Assembly (NCBI RefSeq): GCF_028683135.1
Contig: NZ_JAJUBB010000012.1
Span: 91,703 to 155,702, forward strand
DNA: 64,000 nucleotides
Source of the DNA: Enterovibrio qingdaonensis
GTDB taxonomy: Bacteria; Pseudomonadota; Gammaproteobacteria; Enterobacterales; Vibrionaceae
Direction: 5' to 3'
Shown: positions 28,534 through 36,966 of the stretch, one piece after another
Numbering within the stretch: the first letter of the stretch is position 1
How the letters are laid out: every line of letters starts with the position of its first letter
Position numbers and translations under genes: made by a program
Notes under the pieces: generated by a model
Database searches by the model: none
The model's input: the letters and a program-made list of their open reading frames with translations, nothing else
Told to the model about the DNA's origin: nothing

Positions 28534-29859
28534 ATGATTTTTGGAAAATACGCGGCTATCGGTGGTGCAGTTTCACTGGCTTTGCTTTGGCCATTTGCAT
28601 CCGGGCACGTGGGCGAATCTGTATATGAAAGAGAAGTACAAAGCCTCGAGTCCCCTTATGCTTCGGTCGAAAAAGTGTCTTATGACCGAGGGTACTTATC
28701 TTCTCACGTTAAAACCTTGGTAACGCTGAAAGGTACAGTTAAAGAAGACTTTGAAGCGGAAGGCTTACCAACAACGTACACCTTTGATTCTAACGTTGAC
28801 CATGGTTTTTTAAGCATTAGCACCACGACAACGTTAGAAATGACGCCTGAAATCGAGAAATTTGCAGCATTGCTCTGGCCGACGGGTGAATCACCGTTCG
28901 AAGTAAGAAGTGAAACATCGGTATTGGGTGATACGCAATACAGTGCCGAACTAAGAGCAATCAAAGCGAGCGATGATGACTTCTCCTTTACCACAACACC
29001 GTTGGCGGTTTCCGGCACAGTAGATAAAGACGGTAACAATGTCTTCTCGATGAGCTGGCCTTCGGTTGATATGGCTGGCCAGCAGTCGGGAGAGAAACTG
29101 TCTATCAAAGATATGACGGGCTCGGGTTCCGGTTATATGCATGACGGTGAAATATGGATCGGAAAGCAAACGTTTAATGCGGCATCTATGTTGTTTGACG
29201 ATGCGCTAGGCTCTGTGACTACCTTAAATAACGTTACCGCAGACGTCAGTAATGAATTATCAGTAGAATCAGCGGATAAAGGTACCGGTGCTGAAGAGCA
29301 AGAAGGACGCCGTCTAGATAACAAGAACTTGTTCACTATTGGCAAAGTTGAAGTGTCAGATGAGTTTGCTGTTGATAACTTCAAATTTGGTGTGAGCTTC
29401 AATGATCTGGATTACAACTCGATGCTGTCATTGAGTGACATTGCAAACTCGATGGGTAGCGAGCCGACCGAACAAGAAATGGCACTTTTGGTCTCTGCGT
29501 TAGATACGTTGGTTGAACGCGGTTTAGGGCTTGAAATTCAGCCGCTGGAGTTAGATGCCTCTGAAGGCCATGTGGATGCTAGCTTCGATTTGACGCTTGC
29601 TCCGGGAACAGTCAACGCGACTCAAGATATTGGCGCGATGATCAATAAGCTAACGGGCAACTTAAACATTACCGTTCCAACTGCTTACGTGGAAGGTGCG
29701 CCTCAATTGGCACCTATGCTCAAAAACTTAGAAGAGTATGGTTTTGTGAGCCAAGGTGAAGAGGGCGTTAAACTTAGCGCAAAAATTGAAGGTGAAGAAG
29801 CCGTGTCACCGAGTGGTGAACGCATGCCACTTGGCTTCCTTATGATGATGTTCATGTAA
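28534..29859 (+). CDS. DUF945 (YdgA/YihF-like) protein
   Basis: 441 residues, anchored or secreted through an N-terminal hydrophobic segment (MIFGKYAAIGGAVSLALLWPF). The remainder is periplasmic, rich in beta-structure and acidic. YEREVQSLESPYASVEKVSYDRGYLSS is the typical DUF945 opening, and the C-terminal half repeats short blocks such as EIQPLELDASEGHVDASFDLTL. The function of the family is unknown. The ATG at 28534 with GGGGA upstream is preferred over an in-frame start at 28468 that would overlap the divergent kinase promoter. Confidence 0.82.
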   Translation: MIFGKYAAIGGAVSLALLWPFASGHVGESVYEREVQSLESPYASVEKVSYDRGYLSSHVKTLVTLKGTVKEDFEAEGLPTTYTFDSNVDHGFLSISTTTTLEMTPEIEKFAALLWPTGESPFEVRSETSVLGDTQYSAELRAIKASDDDFSFTTTPLAVSGTVDKDGNNVFSMSWPSVDMAGQQSGEKLSIKDMTGSGSGYMHDGEIWIGKQTFNAASMLFDDALGSVTTLNNVTADVSNELSVESADKGTGAEEQEGRRLDNKNLFTIGKVEVSDEFAVDNFKFGVSFNDLDYNSMLSLSDIANSMGSEPTEQEMALLVSALDTLVERGLGLEIQPLELDASEGHVDASFDLTLAPGTVNATQDIGAMINKLTGNLNITVPTAYVEGAPQLAPMLKNLEEYGFVSQGEEGVKLSAKIEGEEAVSPSGERMPLGFLMMMFM

Positions 29860-29876
29860 TTGAAGTCGCTTAATTT

Positions 29877-29912
29877 AAAAAGCCAGCCCGACTAATGTGG
29901 CTGGCTTTTTTT
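29877..29912 (+). terminator. Intrinsic terminator after the DUF945 gene
   Basis: AGCCAGCC (29881-29888) pairs with GGCTGGCT (29899-29906), 10-base loop, T7 tract to 29912. Confidence 0.85.
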
Positions 29913-30156
29913 ATGGATTTTGCCCTAATAAAGGTGAGCATGTTGCAAATATGTTTCCGCATTTGTGACAAGACATAAATTTGTTCAGGTATTACCTAGT
30001 AATTTTTCTAACATGTTCGACACTGTAGAGTAAGACCCAAAGATATCCAAATTTAGAGCTGCGCTTGTCGACATGACGTTTTGAGATGGTTTGGGGATAT
30101 GGGTACAGAGATTTATTCCCTGTTTCTAATAATGTTTCAACACACAAGGGGGATGC

Positions 30157-30576
30157 ATGGAATCTATCAAAGTTGGTGATTACATGAACAAACGGCCCGT
30201 GACCTTCAAGGCATCAATGACTTTGTCTGTGGCTCTGGAAAAAATGTTAAATGCGCATCAAACAGGGGGCCCTGTTATTGATGAGAATAACCATGTGGTT
30301 GGTTTCCTGTCAGAGCAGGACATGATTCATAAACTACTGAAAGTGGGTTATTACTGCCAAGACACAAATACAGTGGGTGATTGTATGCACAAAGAAGTGG
30401 CAGCAGTGACTCGCGACGACAGTGTTATCAAGCTCGCTGAAGAAATGTTACCTGGAAAACCAAAGGTTTACCCTGTCATTGATGAGAATGAACGCCTTGT
30501 TGGTGTGATATCTCGCCGTGATATTCTTAGGGCAATTGCCGCTCAAATCGACGATTGTTTCCTACACCCCGTCTAA
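30157..30576 (+). CDS. Tandem CBS-domain protein
   Basis: 139 residues made only of two CBS domains (about 5-60 and 73-130): VGDYMNKRPVTFKASMTLSVALEKM, VVGFLSEQDMIHKLL, VGDCMHKEVAAVTRDDSVIKLAEEM and LVGVISRRDILRAI. Such pairs bind adenine nucleotides (AMP, ATP, SAM) and act as energy sensors. No catalytic or DNA-binding part is attached, so its partner is unknown. Strong AAGGGGG ribosome-binding sequence at 30146-30152. Flanked by terminators on both sides, so it is probably monocistronic. Confidence 0.88.
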   Translation: MESIKVGDYMNKRPVTFKASMTLSVALEKMLNAHQTGGPVIDENNHVVGFLSEQDMIHKLLKVGYYCQDTNTVGDCMHKEVAAVTRDDSVIKLAEEMLPGKPKVYPVIDENERLVGVISRRDILRAIAAQIDDCFLHPV

Positions 30577-30606
30577 CATCTTCAAAATTTTCGAACGAGA
30601 TAAGTT

Positions 30607-30634
30607 AAAAAAGGTGCTTGAGGCACCTTTTTTT
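30607..30634 (+). terminator. Intrinsic terminator after the CBS gene
   Basis: AAAGGTGC...GCACCTTT hairpin with a 5-base loop and a T7 run. Confidence 0.85.
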
Positions 30635-30739
30635 CGTGTCATTATGGTAACTGTCGTTCGACCATCAAATATATTCTAATGAGTGCAACCGCCACTCTAT
30701 GCATGACCAGAATTACTCAAACTACAATCAGGAAGTAGC

Positions 30740-32206
30740 ATGCCTCAGCAACAACAAGCGAAGTTTTTAACTGGCTCCATCATGCGCCATATTGCTGTAA
30801 TGTCGTCATCGGGTGCCGTGGGCTTAATGGCTTTGTTCACTGTTGATTTGGCTGACATGTTTTTCATCAGTTTACTTGGTCAGGTGGAGCTCGCCGCTGC
30901 TATTGGTTTTGCTGGAACCATCGTCTTTTTTTCTACGTCTGTATCCATAGGTACCGCGATAGCAATGGGCGCGTTAGTTAGTCGTGCAATAGGGGCTGGC
31001 AAGCGAGAAGAGGCAAAAGCAATCACCGGCAGTGTGATGATCTTCTCTGGGATTGTGAGTTTACTAACCGTATTTACGATTCTGTTTTTTCTCGATCCTA
31101 TCTTGTCGATGATTGGTGCTGAAGGCATCACTGCAGATAAAGCCAAAAGCTTCTTAATGATTCTATTGCCTAGTGCGCCATTAATGGCGATGGGCATGGC
31201 GGGTGGTGCGGCATTGAGAGGTGTTGGTGACGCCAAGCGTTCAATGTCAGCAACGCTTGCTGCTGGCGCGGCCAATGCCGTTTTGGACCCTATCTTCATT
31301 TTTGCACTTTCAATGGGAATTGAAGGTGCAGCAATCGCGTCGATGTTGTCTCGATTTGTTTTGTTTGGTGTGGCGTTTCATGCCGTTCGTTACAAGCATG
31401 ATCTTATCTCCCTGCCGAGTTTTGACGACTTAAAGCGTCATTTTCGCGCTATCACACACATTGCCTTGCCCGCGATTATTACCAATACAGCAACGCCAAT
31501 CGGGAATGCAATTGTTACGGCTCAAATTGCGAAGTTTGGGGATGACTTCGTTGCAGGGTATGCCGTTATTGGTCGTTTGTTACCGGTATCCTTCGCATTG
31601 ATTTTCTCCCTGTCAGGGGCCGTTGGACCGATTTTAGGGCAAAACTTTGGTGCCGAAAGGTTCGACAGAGTGCGTCGTACGCTGAGCGATTCTATTAAGT
31701 TTGTCACGGCGTATTGTTTGGTCGTGGCAATCATTCTCTATTTTTCTCAAGACCTCATCAGTGATGCCTTTAGCTTGAATGGCGATGCGACAGCGATGGT
31801 TTCACTTTTCTGTACTTATTTAGCGGTAACCTTTGTTTTTAACGGTGCGTTGTTTGTGTCCAATGCTGCGTTTAACAATCTAAACCGTCCGACGTGGTCA
31901 ACGGTACTAAACGTGGGCAAAGCGACGGTAGGTACTATTCCTTTCGTTTATATTGGCGGTCACGTAGCGGGTGCTGAAGGCGTATTGATTGGGCAGGCTG
32001 TTGGTTCGATCATTTTTGGTATCGCAGGTTACATTTTGGTGAAACGACTAATCAAGAAACTGGCAACGGATCAAGAACACAAACTTTATGCGACACCCGT
32101 TGAGCCTACCGTGCCAGTGTCCGCTTTTACGAGTTGCCGTGAAGTGATGGTCGATGATGGTGAAGAGTTGCTTGAAGACGTCATGAAAGAGCGCAAGTCG
32201 CGTTAA
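30740..32206 (+). CDS. MATE family efflux transporter
   Basis: 488-residue inner-membrane exporter with about 12 transmembrane helices, which expels cationic drugs or metabolites using a Na+ or H+ gradient. Typical MATE blocks are VDLADMFFISLLGQVELAAAIGFAGTI, GTAIAMGALVSRAIGAGKREEA, ALRGVGDAKRSM and GPILGQNFGAERFDRVRRTL, with pseudo-symmetry between halves. A charged C-terminal tail of about 45 residues follows the last helix (EVMVDDGEELLEDVMKERKSR). Substrate not predictable. The next gene starts about 170 bases downstream. Confidence 0.9.
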   Translation: MPQQQQAKFLTGSIMRHIAVMSSSGAVGLMALFTVDLADMFFISLLGQVELAAAIGFAGTIVFFSTSVSIGTAIAMGALVSRAIGAGKREEAKAITGSVMIFSGIVSLLTVFTILFFLDPILSMIGAEGITADKAKSFLMILLPSAPLMAMGMAGGAALRGVGDAKRSMSATLAAGAANAVLDPIFIFALSMGIEGAAIASMLSRFVLFGVAFHAVRYKHDLISLPSFDDLKRHFRAITHIALPAIITNTATPIGNAIVTAQIAKFGDDFVAGYAVIGRLLPVSFALIFSLSGAVGPILGQNFGAERFDRVRRTLSDSIKFVTAYCLVVAIILYFSQDLISDAFSLNGDATAMVSLFCTYLAVTFVFNGALFVSNAAFNNLNRPTWSTVLNVGKATVGTIPFVYIGGHVAGAEGVLIGQAVGSIIFGIAGYILVKRLIKKLATDQEHKLYATPVEPTVPVSAFTSCREVMVDDGEELLEDVMKERKSR

Positions 32207-32375
32207 CCCAATTTGTCACGGAGAGGTTGAGCTAAAAACATCACGGCCTACTTGAATAGTTTTCGCTCCATTTTATTGATCTAATTCAGTAAAGGTCACG
32301 CACAATAGGCGCAAAATAATCCCGTTGTCCATGAATGGTGGACGTTTTTTTAGCTTTAAGGGATTACAAGCGATT

Positions 32376-33791
32376 ATGCGCATTCAAGCGAAATATATTC
32401 TGCCTATATTGGTTCCCCTGGTTGTACTGCTACTGCCAGCATCTGCCTTTCCTTTTGAAACGATCACCGTTATGCAGCAGCGCGCAATTGCCCTGTTTTT
32501 GCTAGCCGCGTTGTGCTGGGTATTAGAACCAATGCCTATCTATGCAACCTCAGTTGTTGTGATTGTTCTCGAGCTCCTGTTCTTATCTGATAAAGGAATA
32601 ATCTGGTTTAGAACGGACGCGAACACACCAGAATTCGGTAATTTGCTCCATTACACGGACATCATGTCAACCTTTGCCAGTCCAATTATCATGCTGTTCT
32701 TGGGTGGATTCTTCTTGGCGATGGCTGCCACGAAATACCGACTGGATGTCAACTTAGCGAGGGTGCTACTCAAACCGTTTGGCCAAAAACCAACAATGGT
32801 CATGGCGGGCCTCATGCTAATTACCGCTGTTTTCTCCATGTTTATGTCGAATACTGCGACGACTGCAATGATGCTCGCGATTTTGACACCCATTCTGGCG
32901 GTATTTAAGCCGAACGATCCGGGAAAAATTGCTTTCGCACTTTCGATTCCAGTCGCGGCCAACATTGGAGGTATTGGTACTCCCATCGGCACGCCACCAA
33001 ACGCCATTGCGTTGAAGTATCTGACTGGCGAAAACATCATTACCTTTGGCGAGTGGATGGCATTTGCTGTGCCGTTTGTTGTTGTCATGCTGGTATTGGC
33101 GTGGGTGTTGTTGGCCGTTATGTTCAAGTCTAACGAAACCGCCATTTCGCTTGATATCAAAGGAAAGTTCCTAAAAACGCCGAAGGCTTATACGGTCTAT
33201 GCGACATTCACTATAACCGTACTTCTTTGGTTAATGGGTTCTTCTCATGGGATGAACTCTTACACCGTCGCGTTGATTCCCGTCGCCGTGTTCTCTATGA
33301 CAGGCATTATCAACAAAGAAGACCTGAAGAAAATTTCATGGGACGTGCTCTGGCTGGTTTCAGGTGGTTTCGCACTGGGTCTTGCGTTGGATAAAACCGG
33401 TCTTGCTCAGTTGTTGGTGCACAGCATCCCATTTGAAAACTATGCACCGGAAATCGTACTTATTGGTGCTGCAGCACTTTGCTTGTTGATGGCGAACTTT
33501 ATGTCACACACAGCAACGGCGAACTTACTGATGCCAATTATGGCGGCATTGGGTGTTTCAATGACATCGCTAACACCGTTGGGTGGAGAGACCACCTTGA
33601 TTCTGGTCGTCACGTTCGCAGCGTCTTTGGGTATGTCATTGCCAATCAGTACGCCACCGAATGCACTGGCTCATGCTACGGGTCATGTTACCAGTAACCA
33701 AATGGCGAAAGTGGGCGTAATCATCGGGGTTGTTGGTGTGGCACTGAGTTTTGTGATGGTCTGGATTCTTCGACTCGTGAACTTCTTGTAA
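32376..33791 (+). CDS. SLC13 (DASS) family anion/dicarboxylate transporter
   Basis: 471 residues with many hydrophobic helices. The repeated DASS signature is present: SNTATTAMMLAILTPIL with GIGTPIGTPPNAIAL in the first half, and SHTATANLLMPIMAAL with GMSLPISTPPNALAHATG in the second half. These are the substrate and sodium clamps of the divalent-anion:Na+ symporters (VcINDY type). The start is uncertain: ATG 32376 (MRIQAKYILPILVPL), ATG 32331 and TTG 32325 are all in frame. A receiver gene follows after 31 bases, so transport and signalling may be linked. Confidence 0.88.
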   Translation: MRIQAKYILPILVPLVVLLLPASAFPFETITVMQQRAIALFLLAALCWVLEPMPIYATSVVVIVLELLFLSDKGIIWFRTDANTPEFGNLLHYTDIMSTFASPIIMLFLGGFFLAMAATKYRLDVNLARVLLKPFGQKPTMVMAGLMLITAVFSMFMSNTATTAMMLAILTPILAVFKPNDPGKIAFALSIPVAANIGGIGTPIGTPPNAIALKYLTGENIITFGEWMAFAVPFVVVMLVLAWVLLAVMFKSNETAISLDIKGKFLKTPKAYTVYATFTITVLLWLMGSSHGMNSYTVALIPVAVFSMTGIINKEDLKKISWDVLWLVSGGFALGLALDKTGLAQLLVHSIPFENYAPEIVLIGAAALCLLMANFMSHTATANLLMPIMAALGVSMTSLTPLGGETTLILVVTFAASLGMSLPISTPPNALAHATGHVTSNQMAKVGVIIGVVGVALSFVMVWILRLVNFL

Positions 33792-33822
33792 CGTGAAGCA
33801 AAGTAATTAACAGGGGATAGAG

Positions 33823-34296
33823 ATGGAAAAGGTAAACATTATCTGCGTTGATGACCAACGCGAAGTGCTCAGTGCCGTATTAAAGGATCTTACACCCCTT
33901 TCTGGCACCTTCCATATCGAAGATTGTGAATCTGCCGATGAAGCGTTAGCGTTGATGGATGATTTGGATGCAGATGGCGAGTTCATTGCGCTAGTCATTT
34001 CAGACCATGTCATGCCGGAAAAAACCGGTGTTGAACTGCTTAGCGAAATAGCCTTAGATCCACGTTTTCGCTATACCCGTAAAGTGCTTTTAACGGGACA
34101 GGCTACGCACTCTGATACCATTGAGGCTATCAACAATGCGTCGATTGAGCGTTACTTTGAAAAGCCATGGCAGGCCGACGCGCTAATCGATGCGGCGAGA
34201 AAGCTCGTTACGCAGTTCATTTTTGACAAAGGTTTGGACTATCGTGACTATCAAGAAGCATTGGATACCCAAGTAATACTGGATCGCCTAAAGTAA
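33823..34296 (+). CDS. Receiver-domain response regulator without output domain
   Basis: 157 residues, a paralogue of the receiver protein at 25909-26409. Acidic residues in IICVDDQREVL, phospho-acceptor aspartate in LVISDHVMPEKTG, VLLTGQATH and FEKPWQAD give a complete switch set. The C-terminal tail (TQFIFDKGLDYRDYQEALDTQVILDRL) matches the tail of the other paralogue in register. It lies 31 bases after the SLC13 gene with AGGGGA in front of its ATG, so the two are probably co-transcribed. No kinase is adjacent; the nearest is at 26406-28361. Confidence 0.9.
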   Translation: MEKVNIICVDDQREVLSAVLKDLTPLSGTFHIEDCESADEALALMDDLDADGEFIALVISDHVMPEKTGVELLSEIALDPRFRYTRKVLLTGQATHSDTIEAINNASIERYFEKPWQADALIDAARKLVTQFIFDKGLDYRDYQEALDTQVILDRLK

Positions 34297-34322
34297 AAGA
34301 CACCAAAACATTAAATTACGTC

Positions 34323-34354
34323 TTGACCTTGGAGGTAACTCCAAGGTTTAGACT
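34323..34354 (+). promoter_or_regulatory. MerR-family operator/promoter of zntA
   Basis: TTGACC at 34323-34328 and TAGACT at 34349-34354 are separated by an unusually long 20-base spacer. The spacer holds a perfect 22-base palindrome at 34326-34347 (arms ACCTTGGAG and CTCCAAGGT around GTAA). Overlong spacers with such dyads are the hallmark of promoters that metal-bound MerR, ZntR or CueR activators untwist. It fixes the transcript start near 34361 and excludes the upstream in-frame start at 34323. Confidence 0.88.
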
Positions 34355-34382
34355 TAGGGAAATTCAAGAAAAGGAGATCCCT

Positions 34383-36779
34383 ATGTGTAATTCTTGTCAC
34401 ACCACTCAATGTAAGAATCCAAAACATCAACTCACCAACCATGAGTCTGTTGTGAATGCATCGTGCTGCTCGTCAACCTCGGCTGCAACGCCTCCGTCAT
34501 CTTGCTCGACAACAGAAATATCTTCGGATGATACCGATGACCCAGCTGCCCAAGGCTGTTGCAAAAATACGTGTAGCAGTCCAGACAATACTCACGAAAT
34601 AAACCAAAAAACGACAGACGCCGCCATGCAATTTTCTTGGCGAGTAACGAATATGGATTGCCCTAGCTGTGCAGGCAAACTAGAGAAAGCCATTTCAGGT
34701 ATTGAAGGCGTTGTTAGTGCCAATGTTCTGTTTGCAACGGAAAAGCTGGTTGTAACAACGGACCCATCTAAAGATCTGACGAAAGCAATCAAACAACATG
34801 CTGAGAAAGCGGGTTTTCCTCTTCAAGAGCTTTCTGCTCCTAAGTCCAAAGAAGTGCCCAAAACGGTAATCGAACGCATAAAAGAAGAAGGGGTCTTAGC
34901 CTCGCTGATCGGCACCATGGTCGTTGCTGGCATTCTATCGAATTGGTACCCAGAGTTAGCAAGCGGGTTGTTTACCTTTGCAACTGTGCTGGGGCTTATC
35001 CCCATTGTTAAAAAAGCCTTTAACCTTGCCAAAAGCGGTTCTCCATTTTCAATCGAAATGCTCATGTCTATTGCGGCCTTCGGTGCGCTGTATTTAGGCG
35101 AGACCGTAGAAGCGGCGATGGTGTTAGTGCTGTTCTTGATCGGTGAGCGGTTAGAAGGATACGCCTCCCAACGTGCAAGAGCGGGTATTCAAGCTTTGAT
35201 GGCGCTGGTTCCAGATAACATCATTCGAATTGATAGCAGTGGTAAACGCGAAGATGTCCCTGTTTCCTCATTAGCACCTGGCGATGTGATTGAAATTGCC
35301 CCCGGTGGTCGCTTGCCTGCCGATGCGACGCTGCAAGGTGATGTTGCCAGTTTTGATTTGAGTGCATTAACGGGCGAGTCTATTCCTGTTGAACGCCAGT
35401 CAGGAGAGAAAGTGCCAGCAGGTGCGATTGCTGTGGACCGCTTGGTACTGATGGAAGTGGTTTCTAAACAGGGTGAAAGCGCGATAGATCGTATTCTGAA
35501 CCTGATTGAAGAAGCCGAGTCACGTCGGGCACCAGTAGAAAGATTTATTGATAAATTCAGCCGTTGGTATACGCCGCTGATGATACTCGTTGCTGCACTC
35601 GTAGTAACAATTCCGCCATTAATGTTCGGTGAAAGCTGGGATACGTGGGTATACCGTGGCCTCGCGTTACTTCTTATTGCATGTCCTTGTGCGTTAGTGA
35701 TTTCCACGCCAGCCGCGATGACATCAGGCTTGGCTGCTGCTGCGCGCCAGGGCGCACTGATCAAAGGCGGTGCGGCGTTGGAAGCGTTAAGCAAAGTTGA
35801 ATGGGTTGCGTTTGATAAGACGGGCACGCTTACTCAAGGCAAACCTGTGGTTACCGATATCCTAAGTTGGCATGGGGACCAAAATGAGCTGCTGTCATAC
35901 GCCGCTGCGGTTGAGAAAGGGTCTCATCACCCGTTAGCGAAAGCACTTGTTGAAAAAGCTGAAGAAACAGGCGTTGCAGACCTTGAAGCCACGAATATCA
36001 CAGCACAAGTGGGTAAAGGCGTGTCTGGCGACGTTAATGGCACATGTATTGAACTGATCGCACTGGATAAATTGGGTGAAGAACGCGTTTTAGCTCAGTC
36101 CTTTAACGATGAAGCTCAAGAGTTAGCAGAGCAAGGAAAAACCGTTGCAGTGGTGTTCTCCAATACGCGCGCAGTGGGTGTTATCGCGTGGCGTGATGAA
36201 CTAAGGCCAACGGCAAAACTTGCAGTAGATAGCTTGAACGAGCTAGGTATAAGGTCGCTAATGCTAACGGGTGACAATGAAAAAGCGGCAGCGGGCCTCG
36301 CGAGTAAACTGAATATGGATTATCGCGCAGGATTAATGCCTGAAGATAAGGTAACTGAAGTCAATACATTGGCGAGTTCGTCCAGAGTAGCAATGGTTGG
36401 GGACGGCATCAATGATGCGCCAGCGATGAAAGCGGCAACCATTGGTATTGCGATGGGCAGCGGCACGGATGTCGCTCTGGAAACGGCCGACATCGCGCTT
36501 AGCCACAACCGAATTGAAAGTGTGGCAGATGTGGTGATACTCGCAAAAGCCACAATGTCGAATGTCCATCAAAATGTAGCACTTGCGGTAGGTTTGAAAG
36601 CTATCTTCCTCGTCACCAGTGTTTTAGGTTTTACGGGGCTTTGGGTAGCCGTGCTCGCGGACAGTGGTGCAACAGCGATAGTGACACTGAATGCGTTGAG
36701 GTTGCTAAGACATGGAAAAGACCAATCAATGGAGAAAACAGCAAAGCTGGTGGACGTGGAACAAAAAATCTCACACTAA
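34383..36779 (+). CDS. zntA: Zinc/cadmium/lead-exporting P1B-type ATPase
   Basis: 798-residue inner-membrane pump for Zn(II), Cd(II) and Pb(II) efflux. The start is ATG 34383 with a perfect AAGGAG and the MerR-type promoter just upstream. The first 75 residues are rich in Cys (C2, C5, C10, C28, C29, C41, C59, C60, C64) and His, then an HMA domain with C93-P-S-C96 (NMDCPSCAGKLE). The transmembrane CPC motif is at 434-436 (CPCALVISTPAAMTSGLAAAAR), the phosphorylated aspartate is D478 in DKTGTLTQGKP, SHHPLA is the nucleotide-binding loop, and MVGDGINDAPAMKAATIGIAMG closes the P domain. The block around CPC is nearly identical to E. coli ZntA, not CopA. Confidence 0.96.
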   Translation: MCNSCHTTQCKNPKHQLTNHESVVNASCCSSTSAATPPSSCSTTEISSDDTDDPAAQGCCKNTCSSPDNTHEINQKTTDAAMQFSWRVTNMDCPSCAGKLEKAISGIEGVVSANVLFATEKLVVTTDPSKDLTKAIKQHAEKAGFPLQELSAPKSKEVPKTVIERIKEEGVLASLIGTMVVAGILSNWYPELASGLFTFATVLGLIPIVKKAFNLAKSGSPFSIEMLMSIAAFGALYLGETVEAAMVLVLFLIGERLEGYASQRARAGIQALMALVPDNIIRIDSSGKREDVPVSSLAPGDVIEIAPGGRLPADATLQGDVASFDLSALTGESIPVERQSGEKVPAGAIAVDRLVLMEVVSKQGESAIDRILNLIEEAESRRAPVERFIDKFSRWYTPLMILVAALVVTIPPLMFGESWDTWVYRGLALLLIACPCALVISTPAAMTSGLAAAARQGALIKGGAALEALSKVEWVAFDKTGTLTQGKPVVTDILSWHGDQNELLSYAAAVEKGSHHPLAKALVEKAEETGVADLEATNITAQVGKGVSGDVNGTCIELIALDKLGEERVLAQSFNDEAQELAEQGKTVAVVFSNTRAVGVIAWRDELRPTAKLAVDSLNELGIRSLMLTGDNEKAAAGLASKLNMDYRAGLMPEDKVTEVNTLASSSRVAMVGDGINDAPAMKAATIGIAMGSGTDVALETADIALSHNRIESVADVVILAKATMSNVHQNVALAVGLKAIFLVTSVLGFTGLWVAVLADSGATAIVTLNALRLLRHGKDQSMEKTAKLVDVEQKISH

Positions 36780-36780
36780 A

Positions 36781-36796
36781 AGTGATATTTGTCACT
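36781..36796. promoter_or_regulatory. CRP site candidate 1 upstream of udp
   Basis: AGTGA-TATTTG-TCACT contains the perfect CRP core GTGA-N6-TCAC. It is centred 52 bases upstream of a second, weaker site. It begins at the zntA stop codon, so it could instead form a small hairpin in the zntA 3' end. Confidence 0.6.
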
Positions 36797-36832
36797 AATG
36801 GTTGTAATTGAATGTATGTTTCATTTATCAAC

Positions 36833-36874
36833 TGTGATCAAAGGCACTTTATTTTTCACTGAAAACGCTATGGT
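36833..36874 (+). promoter_or_regulatory. CRP site candidate 2 and -10 of udp
   Basis: TGTGA-TCAAAG-GCACT at 36833-36848 has a perfect left half and a 3-of-5 right half. TATGGT at 36869-36874 gives a predicted start near 36881, placing this site at about -41 (class II) and site 1 at about -93. Between them GTTGTAAT (36801-36808) and GTTTCATT (36818-36825) resemble the CytR octamer GTTGCATT. Confidence 0.5.
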
Positions 36875-36966
36875 GGTAGAGAAATTCATCGCCACCATCG
36901 CGTTTTTCTTCGTTGAAAAACAGTAACGTGTTGGTTGTTAGGCGAGATACTTTTTAGGAGAGGATC

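Noticed and set aside
34323..34382. Twenty-codon N-terminal extension of ZntA from a TTG at 34323
   Set aside because: The TTG is the -35 element of the MerR-type promoter, upstream of the transcript start; a perfect ribosome-binding site precedes the ATG at 34383.
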